From NCBI GenBank assembly GCA_019188255.1, contig JAETXT010000007.1, positions 2,728,001 to 2,792,000 of the forward strand: DNA of 64,000 nt, written 5' to 3'. Positions within the stretch are counted from its first letter, which is position 1. Each line of letters begins with the position of its first letter. Source of the DNA: Verticillium longisporum (Eukaryota; Ascomycota; Sordariomycetes; Glomerellales; Plectosphaerellaceae). Position numbers and translations under genes: made by a program. The notes beneath the pieces were generated by a model that was given only the letters and a program-made list of their open reading frames with translations, had not been told where the DNA came from and did no database searches. Below, piece after piece: positions 31,457 to 41,887 of this stretch.

Positions 31457-33751
31457 CTACAGCTTAAAGTTGTTGCTTGACAGCTTGGCCTCTGCCTTGG
31501 CCTTGTTGCCAGCCATGTCGACAACCTCGCCCTTGCGGTTGATGACCTTGACGCCGCCCTTCTTCAGGTCTGCCATGGTCTCCTTCTGCATCTGCGCCCG
31601 CCGGCTGACGGGTTTCTTGCCGTCGGCCCGCACCGCGTCCACGCCGCCCGCCTTGCGGATCCTCTCCTTCTCCCGCCGGCGCCGGCGCTGCTTGTCCTCG
31701 CGCGTCATCTCGCCGCGCGCCACCGGCAGGCCGCTCTTGGCGACGACCTCGCCCTTCTCCACATTGTCCTTGCTGCCGCCCGCCTTGTATACCTCTTGCG
31801 GCGCCAGCGTGCTGTCGCCGCCAATGACGCCCTGCGCCGTCGCCGGCTGCGCGTCCTCCATCGAGATGGTCGCCGTGTCGGCGACCACGGTGAGCGACGG
31901 CTCCGACGGCCGCGGCCGGTAGTTCCAGCTGCTGAGGGCGTCGAGCGTGCTGTTGAGGTCCCTCCACATGCGCTCCACCTCGGCCTCTTCCTTGCGCAGC
32001 TTCTCGTCCGACTTGCTGACGTAGCTGTCGGGGTTGGCGTTCTTCTGGTGCTCGTCCTCGTACAGCTCGGCGAGACCCTTGGACGACTTGGTGTCGTCGA
32101 GCTCCACGAGGCCGCGGCGCGTGCCGGCGGCGACACTGGCGGCGTCAGGCCGGCGACGAATGACCTCGTCAAACTCCTGCGCCAGGATGCGGCGCTTGAT
32201 GAGCTCCTCGATGCCCTCCGTCACCTGCTCCGTAATGACGGGGATCGGCTTGCCGGCGTGCTCAAAGTCGAGGTCCTGCTCCAACAGTGAGTTCTGCGGT
32301 CGCTCGACGGCGCTCGCCTCGCCCATCAGGGCCCACTCGCGCTTGGCCACCGACGCCGCTTCGAGCTTGCGGATCTCCTCGGCCAGCTTGGCCTGGCGGC
32401 GCTCGTGCGCCGAGCGCCGCGAGCGTGGGTCGCCCGCCGACATGTCCGAGAGTGCCCCGTCAGAGTCGTCGCCGTGGTCCGACTCGTCGTCGAAGAGGGC
32501 GCGGCGCACGTCCTCCATGGCCCGGTCGACGTCCTCGTCGGCGACGGGCTTGGGGTTGAAGCGCACAGACTTTTTGGGCCTGTTCTTGTCGGCCTTTCGC
32601 GCCGGTGGCGCAAAGAAGTCCTTGTAGAACACGTCGTTGGCGTTGAACTCGGTGTCCTCCTCCAGGGCGTCGTCCATGTCCTCGTCCTCGCTCTCGCCTT
32701 CGGGTGCGTAGAGGTCCATGTTGCCGAACGTCGGGCCGTCCTCTTCGTCGTCGTCGTCTTCGTCGTCGTCACCGTCTTGCTTGTCCTCGCCGTCCACGTC
32801 GACGTCCTTTGTTTTTGCCTGCTTTGTATTTTTGCTCGACGCGGCCAGAGGGTCGGCAGCCCAGTCAATATCGTCCTCGTCCTCGTCGCCGGCGTCCGTG
32901 TTGGGGTCACCCCTGGCGTCCTGGTCTTCGAACCACTGCGTCTGCTTGTTGAAGTCGTCTATCGAGAAGAACCCGTCGTTGAGGCCGTTGGGGTCCTCGA
33001 CGTAATCATCCGGTCCATCAGACCCGTCCTCTTCACCGTCGTCTTCGTCGTCTTCCTCTTCATCATCCAGCAGCTCTTCATCGTCCTCCTCATCTTCAAG
33101 AGCTTCCAGGTCGTCCTCAACTAGGTCGGCTGCAGAGTCCGGGTCAAGTTCAGCATCGTCGACCTCGTCTCCGGAGCTGAGCTCGTCTTCCTCGCCCCCA
33201 TCGAGTTCGTCCGAGGCACCATCCAAGTCGACCTCGAGATCTTCATCGTCTTCCGAGCCGACGAGCCCAGCCGCGCCGTCAGTGCCCCCGACCACAATCT
33301 CATGCCGCTCCTCAAGCTCCTTGAGCGCCTCCTCGGAATGGCGCAGCGCGCTCTGGATGATCCTCCTCGTCTGCTGCCACACCTGCCCCGTCTCGAAGCC
33401 GTCGAGGTGCACCTTGCGGATCTTGAGCACGTCCCCGGCGGCGGCGGCGGCGGCGGCGGCCTCGCGCTTCCGCTTCCTGTTCCGGTTGGCCTCCTTGGGC
33501 CGCTGCAGCTGCTCGTCGCTGATCTGCCCGGCAAAGGCGTCGAGCGTGTCCTTGACGACCTGCAGCGGCGCCGCGGGGGTGGGGGGGGGCGGCGCGAGGA
33601 AGGCGTGGCGGCGGCCCGGGGCCAGCGACTCGAGCAGGGCGTGCACGCCGCCGGCGCCGTTTTGCTGCGGCATGTGTGCGGCGATTCCGGGGGCAAAGGT
33701 GAGCGTGTTCGAGGTCGATGTCATGGAGGAGGAGACGCTGCCCGCGGCCAT
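31457..33751 (-). CDS. MPP10: U3 small nucleolar ribonucleoprotein Mpp10
   Basis: Mpp10 is a core small-subunit processome protein that binds Imp3 and Imp4 and is needed for 18S rRNA processing in the nucleolus. A single exon of 764 residues from MAAGSVSSS at 33751; the frame is open further upstream, but the added residues are low-complexity proline and unlike the family. Long acidic stretches (about residues 170-420) alternate with conserved blocks: DDFNKQTQWFEDQD, VFYKDFFAPPARK, KREWALMGEASAVERPQNSLLEQDLDFEHAGKPIPVITEQVTEGIEELIKRRIL and a C-terminal DKQRRRRREKERIRKAGG basic region. Despite many C/G runs this gene keeps frame throughout. It is the second SSU-processome gene in the window. 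Confidence 0.93.
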   Translation of the reverse strand: MAAGSVSSSMTSTSNTLTFAPGIAAHMPQQNGAGGVHALLESLAPGRRHAFLAPPPPTPAAPLQVVKDTLDAFAGQISDEQLQRPKEANRNRKRKREAAAAAAAAGDVLKIRKVHLDGFETGQVWQQTRRIIQSALRHSEEALKELEERHEIVVGGTDGAAGLVGSEDDEDLEVDLDGASDELDGGEEDELSSGDEVDDAELDPDSAADLVEDDLEALEDEEDDEELLDDEEEDDEDDGEEDGSDGPDDYVEDPNGLNDGFFSIDDFNKQTQWFEDQDARGDPNTDAGDEDEDDIDWAADPLAASSKNTKQAKTKDVDVDGEDKQDGDDDEDDDDEEDGPTFGNMDLYAPEGESEDEDMDDALEEDTEFNANDVFYKDFFAPPARKADKNRPKKSVRFNPKPVADEDVDRAMEDVRRALFDDESDHGDDSDGALSDMSAGDPRSRRSAHERRQAKLAEEIRKLEAASVAKREWALMGEASAVERPQNSLLEQDLDFEHAGKPIPVITEQVTEGIEELIKRRILAQEFDEVIRRRPDAASVAAGTRRGLVELDDTKSSKGLAELYEDEHQKNANPDSYVSKSDEKLRKEEAEVERMWRDLNSTLDALSSWNYRPRPSEPSLTVVADTATISMEDAQPATAQGVIGGDSTLAPQEVYKAGGSKDNVEKGEVVAKSGLPVARGEMTREDKQRRRRREKERIRKAGGVDAVRADGKKPVSRRAQMQKETMADLKKGGVKVINRKGEVVDMAGNKAKAEAKLSSNNFKL

Positions 33752-34432
33752 GGCGGTTTGTGTTGCGGCGGCAGGAAGAGGAGGAGGAGGAGGAGGGGTT
33801 GAGTAGTCCGGCTTTCCGCTTGCTAACGAAGGTTTTCCGTTTCGAGGCCTTCGCAGGTTTGGGTCTGGTTGGGAAAAAAATTCGGGACCCCGCAAAAAAG
33901 AGGTTCAATTGTGCAGCTTGCTGCTGTTATTGGCCAATGATAAGGGACAAAGTTGACGTATGATGGTTTTGATGCATATACTGGATTGACAGCCAGTTGA
34001 TAGCCTTCTACCTCCTTATGTATTCTCCGGGTCGTCTCCCCTCATCCACGGGCATCAGGACTTGATGTACTTGAAGCCTTTCGATCATGACACGCTCACT
34101 TCAGAGGTACGCTCACTTCAGAGGTACGCTCACTTCAGAGGTACGCTCACTTCAGAGGTGCAACATATTTATCCAGCCAAGAGGCATGTCTTCAGATGAC
34201 AACGCTGCCCAACCCATGCCATACCCAAAACTGATCAACAAATCCTTCAGTGCATCTTAGTGCATCCCACGTACGCAGTCTCCCTTCACATCTGGCCAAC
34301 ATGGAGGACATAGCGTAGACATCAAACCTGTTGGCCTTTCCACTCTTCATACCCCCCAGGAAACTTCTCCACAAGCCTCCGCATGGATGCAATGAGCCTT
34401 GGTTCAGGACTGATTAGTGCGCACATTCTCTC
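33752..34432. other. Intergenic stretch between MPP10 and the FN3K-family gene
   Basis: About 680 bases with the MPP10 promoter and leader, the 17-bp tandem repeat at 34094-34160 and the 3' UTR of the kinase gene. Confidence 0.55.
34094..34160. repeat. Tandem repeat, four copies of a 17-bp unit
   Basis: GCTCACTTCAGAGGTAC is repeated at 34094, 34111, 34128 and 34145; the first three copies are identical and the last diverges at its end. It lies upstream of MPP10 and downstream of the kinase gene. Confidence 0.95.
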
Positions 34433-35645
34433 TCACCATGCCTCGGGTGGAACACACATCTTGCGGTACTCATCGTCGTCCCTGTACAGGATCGAATCAA
34501 GAATATGGACCCGCGTGGCGTACAAGGCGTTTCGGTCGTCACAATCTTCTACAGGCGACGAAGGCGGGAAAAACTCGTGATACCGCGCACGATGGGCCGC
34601 GCCAAGTTCATTCCAGGGCTGCCTCCAGACACCCAGCTCATCTTTTCAAAGGGGAAAATTCCCCCCCTGGTGTCAGAGAGATAAACAGCGGCCGGACAGA
34701 CAAGGTGCAGATGGCTTACACTCATTATGCGCATACGACGAAGCGGCATCGAATATGACGGGTTCCTGCGTGTCAGCATCTGTGGCGACGTTGCCGTGCC
34801 ACAGGTCACCGTGGATCAGAGACGGCGTGATGGACCGACCGTCCGTCTCGAGGGGCCGCAGCAGGCGCGGTATGACGTTGGAGAAGAACGGCTCCATGAG
34901 GCCGAGGATGTCTTGGTTCGGGCCCTGGGCGGCCTGCTCCCATTGGAAAAGACGCCGCGTGGTGCTGGCAAAGTACGCCTCCCACGTCTCGTGCCAGCCG
35001 TGATCGATGGGCGTGTGGCCGTGGCATGTGGGCTCGAAGAAGCCGAAACGACCGTCGGGCGACGTCGCGCTTCGGTGCAGCTGCGCCATCCGCTGCGGGA
35101 AGACGTCCATGGCGGGGAGTCCCTCGCTCATGGACCTGAACTCGGAGAGAAAGAAGTGAAGGTCGGGCTCGTCTTCGCAGGAGCCCCAAGCGATGGGCCT
35201 GGGGACCAGGCTTGGCATCACGACATGAATGGCGGTCATGGAGCGGTACTCGCCGGATACGACCTTGCGTCCCCGGTCGCCACGGACCGTCTGCAGCATG
35301 ATCAGCGATGAGTCCTGAGATGCCACAGGCCCCAGGAGGAGGCAGGAGGCAGGAGGCAGGGGCCAGGCAATACGACCTTGAGGAAATACTGCACTGGGCG
35401 GCCTTGACACTCTGCTGCAAGCCTGGCGGTCTGGGTCCAATGGCTCGTGCCATGAGGAACAACACTGTTGACGGTGGTATCGGCGGGCAGTTCTGATGGC
35501 CGGCGGCGGGTGAGCGGGGGAAGTCTCGGTTTGCTGGTCGGCGGCGACACTGACTCTGTAGAATGGCGGCGTCGATTCTCCGGACGGCCTCGACAGGTGG
35601 GTCATCGCGTGCCCTCTCGGCCGACGGCTCAGGTTCGGGGCCCAT
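34433..35645 (-). CDS. Fructosamine-3-kinase (FN3K) family protein
   Basis: Four exons on the minus strand, 35555-35645, 35377-35492, 34720-35290 and 34433-34641, give 328 residues, a typical family length. Fructosamine kinases phosphorylate sugars glycated onto protein amines so that they detach. Seen in order: SVVPHGTSHWTQTARL, the Lys-containing FLKTVRGDRGRKVVSGEYRSM, IAWGSCEDEPDLHFFLSEF, the catalytic loop SLIHGDLWHGN, the metal site VIFDAASSYAHNEYELG, and RQPWNELGAAHRARYHEFFPPSSP near the end. Donors are GTCAGT, GTCGTA (weak) and GTAAGC; acceptors are ATCAG, TGCAG and AAAAG. Intron 2 contains an AGG-CAGG repeat. The start at MGPEPEPS is the first Met in frame. Exon joins keep frame; substrate specificity is inferred. 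Confidence 0.88.
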
Positions 35646-36140
35646 GACGACAAGGACCCGTAGATTGCGACTGGCGGATGTGACAAGGAAACGGATGAGG
35701 GAAAAAGCTTTCTACGGGCCGTTCGGTTGCAGGGGTTCTGATGACCAGCCGCCCAATGTGTGGGACGTGCAGTCTTGGAGTGAACGATGGGCGACCTCAT
35801 GCGGAGCTTCTGGTCAAGCCATCCGCCAGTCAGCCAGTTTCGTCCATCCACGCCTGTCTGAGATGATGCTGCGTCGGGGAGACGGCAGGTTGACAAAGCG
35901 GGCCCTGTCTGTAGCACACTCCACTTGATGCTTTGAGCCTGAGTTCGGGGCCAACGGGAGCGGTTGATGGCTTGGATGGATACAGAGCAGAGCGCACTAC
36001 TGCAAGGCCAGCCAGGCCTAATTCGGGCGAGGTGAGTGCATGGTATGTCTCGTCGTGCAGAGGATGACTGACAAACGAGACTGACAGGCTGGGTCTGAGT
36101 CGACCCAGGGCCAGAACGCTAGCAATCCTGTACTGAAGTA

Positions 36141-36169
36141 TCTCTCTCTCTCTCTCTCTCTCTCTCTGG
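36141..36169. repeat. (TC)n microsatellite
   Basis: About 14 uninterrupted TC dinucleotides. Simple repeat. Confidence 0.95.
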
Positions 36170-36923
36170 CGCGCGGCCATCTCTCAACGAATCTGTAACG
36201 TGCACTGCAAGTCTCACACCCGAGTCGACGCGCGATACGACGTCGGTGTCGCTCCCAGCGCCAATCCCAGGCAGGCAAGAGATCATGTGCGGTCAGGGAG
36301 TTTATGATCGTCATATCAGCGCGTGGCTGAGTTTGTTTCGCGCATTTGTTTCCGTTTTGCTGCGACGCCTTTTCTCTTGTGTCTCTTGGGGCCCCAAAAG
36401 ACATCGATCGAAAGTAGGTACAGTACCTATCGAAGGCACCAAGAGACCAATGTCGGCACCTCTCTCGCTTGGTGTCAAAGCCAAAACGACAGTGGCAGGT
36501 GCCTGGTGGCTCGCTAGCCGAAAGTTAATCCGTAGTGGCCTAGACGCGCTCGGCTGCTTCCAGGTTCCAGGGTGCTTTTCGTGTCCTTGGTGCTGCTGGG
36601 CCGATAAGGCGACGGCAGATGGGGGCACGCGAAAGCGAAGGAGGGGATGCAGACCGGGCAGGGGACGCAGGAAAATAAGAGGAAAGAATGCTGCCGAACC
36701 AATCATCTCGGCCACTTTGGGGGGGGTGCGGCGCTGCAAGTCGCTGCAGGGTCAGGAGGAAGCCGAGTTGCCGCAGCGGCCCTGTTCGGCGCGCGTGGCG
36801 TGGGCCTTGGCTTCGTGTCTAGGCGTCTTGATTGACCTGCATACCGCGTCGTTCTCGGCTCCGCCATGGCCCATGAAGGCGAGCATCATCGTCGGCCTCA
36901 TCTCGATGTGGAATGCCGCGACA

Positions 36924-36942
36924 AGAGAGAGAGAGAGAGAGA
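36924..36942. repeat. (GA)n microsatellite
   Basis: About nine GA dinucleotides followed by GGGAGGG. Simple repeat. Confidence 0.9.
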
Positions 36943-38410
36943 GGGAGGGCGCCAAGCGGGCCTAGGGGTGGTTACACTGCACTACACTGCAAACAAGCTG
37001 ACTGGACGAATATCGGTACGCAAATCTGAGTCGGTCGTCATGTCTGATCCCGCAATGGAACTTGGGAGGTTTCCACCAGAGATCTGGTCTGACTCAGTCG
37101 TACTCGGGGGGTTCGTGATCGGAGCGATGCAACTCAACGAGAGGAAGAAAGGGAATCCCCTTCCCCAATAGTGACGAGGGTGTACATGTTGCACTGAGGA
37201 TGGAAGGAAGGGGATCCTCCGATTCGAGGCTCTCGATCGAGGCCGACTCTGCCGTCGGTTTTCAGGAAAGAGGCAGAAGAAGGGTGAGGGGTGAAGGGAA
37301 AAAATTTGGACAGAGTCTTCATTCGATCGTGGCACATGTAGACGCCTCCTACCTGCTTGATTTAGGTAGTGAGCTGACTAGGGGGCAATGGGGGGCCCTA
37401 CAAGGTGGGAAGGGGGCGCCTGTTATCCTGGCGAAAACCCACTGAAGGGAGGGGCTATGCAGGCTGTTAGCGGGCGGCGGGCCAACCTGCAGAGAACGTG
37501 GGCCCGCGACTGCGCCGAGCAGCGCTCAGAGGTCCCTGGGTCCTTGGGTCCCAGGTCCCTAGGAGATATCCACTACACTGGTGGTTGGTCGTGGTTAGGC
37601 TGTTCTAGGTACCTGCTCAGAGGCCCCCACCCATCCACAACACCTAAGGTACCCTCCTCCCCAGCGCCGACCCATGTTCTGGGCTCTAGCACGCCTCCAA
37701 TCCCCAAGGCACCCCCGACAACCTGCTCATCCACCTCGCTAGCCAGTGCCCGCAGATCCGCTGCCCAAACTTATCATGGCCATCGTTCTTGCACAGTACC
37801 TTGGTTGAACAACCTTTCCGATTTCCCTTCTCTGCCTTTTTTTCCTCGCCTTGCTCGTACCTACCTACCACGACATCGTGTACATAGCAACCCCCGAACC
37901 TGTATAACCACACCGACGTCGTCCCCTCACCAATTGCTTCGTCGCACGTCTCAATCGCTTGCAACCACAGGCGATATCCGACATTCCTCTTGCGTCATAT
38001 CGCCGCTCACTTGCGCCCACCACCACCACCACCACCACCATCTATCTACCCGCCTGTTCTCGGCTGCCTCGTTTGACACTGACCGTACCCGGACCCTCGC
38101 ACAGGGCCAAACTCAAGCCGCAATCGACAAGGACATGAAGCCCACAATCTCGACATCTGCCTAGTCCTTGCTACCAACTTCCACTCTTTCTCTCGCAAAC
38201 CGCTTCGCTACCTTGCTCGCTCGACTACCTAGGTAGACGGCATCTCACCTGTACATCCTCGTCTCGCTGGGTCGTGACCCACCTATTATCTGAAACCCAC
38301 GTACCCGACGAGTCCGCCGACACCCACCCTTTGCTACAGTACGACGACAGCCCACTCAGAGACTCTGTTGATCGAGGACAGTCCCGTCAGCGGGCACCTC
38401 ACACTCGAAC

Positions 38411-39929
38411 ATGAAGTACGGCGATCGGCTTGAACAACAATCAGTCCCGGAATGGAGCCTTCGTAGGTGACCCGACTGCTTCCTGATGCCTTGGACCCCC
38501 CAAACCAGCCCGCCAGCGAGAGCCGTGGCCGCCGGACACTTGCTTTCCATGAATGCTCGACGCTGACTCTGGCTTTCCGTGAATGCTCGACGCTGACTCT
38601 TGCTTTCTCGTAGACAATATCGACTACAATGCGTTGAAGCATGAAATCAAAGTCAACACGCGCCGTGATCAGGCCGCGGCTGTCGCCATCCCCGGCCATG
38701 TCGACTCCAACTTGCACAGGTTTGAAGAGCGCCTGTTCGGCGAACTCCGCAGCCAGCACGACCGTGTCGATCTCTTCGTCAGCAGCAAAGCCGACGAGAT
38801 CTTGAGACGCCTCGAATCCATCTCGGTCCAGATCAACCGCCTCATCGCCCGCTGCGACCTCGAAGGAGCCGCCGGTATCAGTCTCAAGCGTCAACGCAAA
38901 TTCTCCCGCTACGAGCGCGATCTGCTCCGGTGCCAGGAAGACATTCTCGCCCTGCCACGATTCATCAACGCCCAGGTCACGGCGTTCCGGAAGATCCTCA
39001 AAAAGTACAAGAAGTGGTCCGGCTCGCCGACGCTCAGCGTACGGTTCCGCGAGGAGGTCCTCTCGCATCCCAAGAGCTTCACCCGCCGCGACTTGACCTA
39101 CCTGCAGAGCCGATACGAGCAGATCCAGCACCACCTCCGCACCGCTACACCTCAACTCAGTGAGCCCAGCTCGCCTTCGACCGACGCCACCTCGCCTTCA
39201 CCAAGCCGGCCCGCCAAGACGACAGCGCAGCGCTTCGACCCCCTACCGCCGCCGCAGACGCACTACTGGAACGAGTATGACTACGGCAGTGACGCCGAGG
39301 GCAACGACCAGGGTGGCGAGTATGCCATTTACATCGACCCCAACGCCAACGCCAGCTTTCCTGGCCTCGACGCCATGCGATCCATCATTCGGCGACCACT
39401 TGCGCTCGCCACGTCATGGTTCTCTCGCGGACACGCCGACACGGATGCATCGCGCCAGTCCCTGCTGTCGCCAGGCGGCAACCGCATAGGCCCGGGCTAC
39501 GGTGGCATCTCCCCCTTTGGCACCGAGACGGACGAGGATATCGAATACGCAAGCTCCGAGGAGAACTTTCCCGCGGCAGGATACGCGGGCTACTACGCGG
39601 CACTGCCCAGCCTTGCCGACCAGCAGCTCGAGCGGTACCGCGAGGCCACCCTCGGCTGGGCCACGATCGGGGCCTTTGCCGCGTCCTTTGTGCTTCTCGC
39701 TGTGGCCAGCATCCTCATCGTCACAGGACGGCACAAGCTGCGGGCCGAGGTGGATGCAGGCGTCACGGTCGGATCGGTGACGAGCCTCTTCTGTGCCTGC
39801 CTCGGCATCGGCATGATGCTCTACCGCCGCGACAAACTGAGCGTGGCATACAGGGCAGCCGTGCTGACGAGCTTCCTGGCGGCGTGCGCCCTCAACGGGA
39901 TGCTGCTCATTCTCGTCGTCGACAACTAG
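38411..39929 (+). CDS. SPX-domain membrane protein, Vtc5-like
   Basis: Exon 1 (38411-38462) encodes MKYGDRLEQQSVPEWSL and exon 2 (38614-39929) the rest, 455 residues in all. The SPX domain (about 1-190) is clear: MKYGDRLEQQSVPEW, HNIDYNALKHEIK, the FEERLFGELRSQHDRVDLFVSSKADEI helix and a KILKKYKKW basic cluster that in this family binds inositol pyrophosphates. A disordered Ser/Pro linker follows. The last 95 residues hold three membrane helices (ATIGAFAASFVLLAVASILIV, GSVTSLFCACLGIGMML, AAVLTSFLAACALNGMLLILV) like the VTC1/DUF202 module. There is no polyphosphate polymerase (CYTH) domain between them, as in yeast Vtc5, a regulator of the vacuolar polyphosphate polymerase complex. The Vtc5 role is inferred from architecture. 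Confidence 0.86.
38541..38600 (+). repeat. 30-bp tandem duplication inside the intron of the SPX gene
   Basis: 38541-38570 and 38571-38600 match at 28 of 30 bases, and a partial third copy (TGCTTTCTCG) precedes the acceptor. Each full copy carries a GCTGAC branch-point candidate, so the intron has two. Confidence 0.9.
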
Positions 39930-40866
39930 ACATGGCGGTCGACAACTGGACATGGCGGTCGGCAACCAGACATGAGCGCAAATGTGACACGGTTGATGAG
40001 GAGCAATGGGCGGATGAGCAGGCGACGGAAACGACGAGCGACGGTGGTCTGTCAGGCGTCTGGGGGAATGAGTCTAGCGTTGTGATTTCTTCGTGCATCT
40101 TCTTTGTTTTCATTCTCTTTTGTTAGATATCCTCCTGCAACAGGATTGCGCTTGTATCACCACTGCCACACGACAGGGCGGCATGGCAGCGTTGGGAAAG
40201 CGAAGCGAGCGGCCCCCAGATGGCTCTGCCGCGCGCCGTTCTCATGGCTGGGGACCAATTCAACAATTGCCTCCAAACACTCGTGGCAAACAGATGACCC
40301 ATGAAAACATGCATGAAACCATGTTCACCTTCTCCCATCGCAATTGATCGTCGTGCCAGACCTGTCTCACAAACAGCCTGCGTCTGCGTGTCTCTGCTCG
40401 ATCAGACACTGAAAAAGGCCAGCTGCGCAGCATGTTTTCCCCCACACACGCCCCTGGCGATCAATTGACATGTGACGATTCTGGGGGTGCTTCGTCCTTG
40501 GCAGAACGAAACCCAGTACGTTCCTTCCCGAGACCAGCAACCTGCTTTGCCATGCCCGGAGAGGGCCCAAAAACCTGCACGATGGCTGGCCCCCTTCCTT
40601 GGAAATGGAAACGTCGCGGGCGCTGGGCAATCTCGACTGGCGCCACGTTGCGGTTCCCGACTTGGACCGCGGCGGGAGGACGACAGCGAGGGGGGGCTGG
40701 GCCTGGGCCTGGGGTCGAAAGCAGGATTTTGCGACGGCTGGGAATCGACGATGATCGATGGGAGGCCCCTGGCCACACCCTGGGTTCGAGACCGTCGTGG
40801 GCCCGGCAGACTCCGGGTGGGGAGATTGAAATGATGATACTGTAATACTGGATTGTTTTGCAACTC
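39930..40866. other. Intergenic stretch between the SPX gene and tRNA-Val
   Basis: About 940 bases. Starts with three near-direct repeats of ACATGGCGGTCGACAACTG-like sequence at 39930-39975. No gene recognised. Confidence 0.5.
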
Positions 40867-40941
40867 GGTTCGGTGGTGTAGTTGGTTTATCACGTCAGTC
40901 TAACACACTGAAGGTCGGGAGTTCGAGCCTCCCCTGAATCA
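40867..40941 (+). tRNA. trnV(aac): tRNA-Val (anticodon AAC), no intron
   Basis: Acceptor GGTTCGG pairs with CTGAATC (two G-T pairs), discriminator A at 40941. The D arm contains TAGTTGGTTTATCAC. The anticodon stem TCAGT/ACTGA encloses CTAACAC, so the anticodon is AAC. The T arm is GGGAG-TTCGAGC-CTCCC. A T5 run follows at once. Confidence 0.93.
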
Positions 40942-40942
40942 C

Positions 40943-40947
40943 TTTTT
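40943..40947 (+). terminator. Pol III terminator of tRNA-Val
   Basis: Five T two bases after the mature 3' end. Confidence 0.8.
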
Positions 40948-41887
40948 GCATTTCCATTCATTGACGATGATTCTTTTGTTTCTGCGTCTGTTACGCATGG
41001 AAGTCTGGGCTTGTACTTATATATGGAGGATCTCTTTTGGATGTCGCAGACGAGGCATGCATTGGATTCTCATGATCGACTGTACGCCTTCTGGATGCAT
41101 CTTGTCCTTGTTTTGAGCTTCCCGTTTCTTGCTTACGACGCAGTTCAGATTTATGCCAGTAGCTAGACTCTCAAACTGGGCTCCCTGTTCATGACCGTTC
41201 GTGCCATCCTTGGTGTTGCCAACTGAGGTGCGTTACCTTACAGCGCCTAGCACCCCTCAACGTAATCTGACTTCCAACGCAATCATCACCATCAGACCGA
41301 TCCTTCCAAAGACCCGTGATCATTGCTCCTCGGCGGGAACGCAACCGTATTCCCCTCCCACACCTGGACCATGAGAGTGAGTGCTCTGGCCTCCAGCCGT
41401 GTTGCATCCGGTGTCATTCGAATGACCGATCTAAGACTCCAACGGACGCCGGACGCAAGATCGGATGCGGACCCATCCACCTTCCTCTTCGAGCAGCCCG
41501 ATCCAACCCCAGACCACCCTGACGCGACTGGCGTCATGTGCCGCCCTCGACCGCGGGGTTCATGCAGCCTCGGTGCCCAGACATGCCGGCCCGGCCGCCG
41601 TTGACTCATTGCCGGGAAGCGGATCGTCTGGTCCATCAACGTCAACACAAACCCCTACCTGTTGTCTCCCATTGTCGTCGGCCATGCCACCAGAGATGAA
41701 CCCGTCAGCGCATCATCGCGAGCCCTGGAATTCGTACGAGGCACCAAGAAACCCGCCCACCCACCAACCCCCAGGCTTGAACCCGTCAGGCACAAGCCGT
41801 CAGGCACAAGCCGTCAGGCACAAGCCGTCAGGCACAAGCCGTCAGGCACAAGCCGTCAGGCACAAGGAGGCGCCGCACCCCCGTACC
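40948..41887. other. Intergenic stretch before the GNAT gene
   Basis: About 940 bases holding the promoter of the acetyltransferase gene and the 14-bp tandem repeat at 41785-41868, which ends 19 bases before the start codon. The frame of the acetyltransferase is open upstream to about 41465 but the added sequence is low-complexity and includes the repeat, so I place it outside the CDS. Confidence 0.55.
41785..41868. repeat. Tandem repeat, six copies of a 14-bp unit
   Basis: GTCAGGCACAAGCC repeated six times head to tail (the sixth ends in GGA). The copies lie in the presumed leader of the GNAT gene. Confidence 0.95.

Larger units (their letters stand above)
35646..38410. promoter_or_regulatory. 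2.8-kb region between divergent FN3K-family and SPX genes
   Basis: Upstream region for both genes. Contains a (TC)n microsatellite at about 36141-36169, a (GA)n at about 36924-36942, a (CAC)n run at about 38018-38040, and several AGGTACCT or CCTAGG motifs (near 36416, 37606, 37646 and 38229). The open frames in it are low-complexity and not protein-like. A CT- and CAC-rich leader just before the SPX start suggests a long 5' UTR. Confidence 0.5.

Noticed and set aside
32405..33124. Plus-strand hydrophobic open frame of 239 codons opposite MPP10
   Set aside because: Antisense of Asp/Glu-rich codons gives Val, Leu and Phe; the minus-strand frame is an unmistakable Mpp10.
36246..36965. Plus-strand open frame of 239 codons between the FN3K-family and SPX genes
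   Set aside because: Composition looks noncoding, it runs into a GA microsatellite, and no domain is visible.
41785..41868. Short regularly repeated units resembling a CRISPR array
   Set aside because: Units are contiguous 14-mers without spacers, in a eukaryotic genome; it is a simple tandem repeat.
41465..41887. Upstream extension of the GNAT reading frame by 141 codons
   Set aside because: The extension is low-complexity and includes the 14-bp repeat; the GNAT fold begins right after the Met at 41888.
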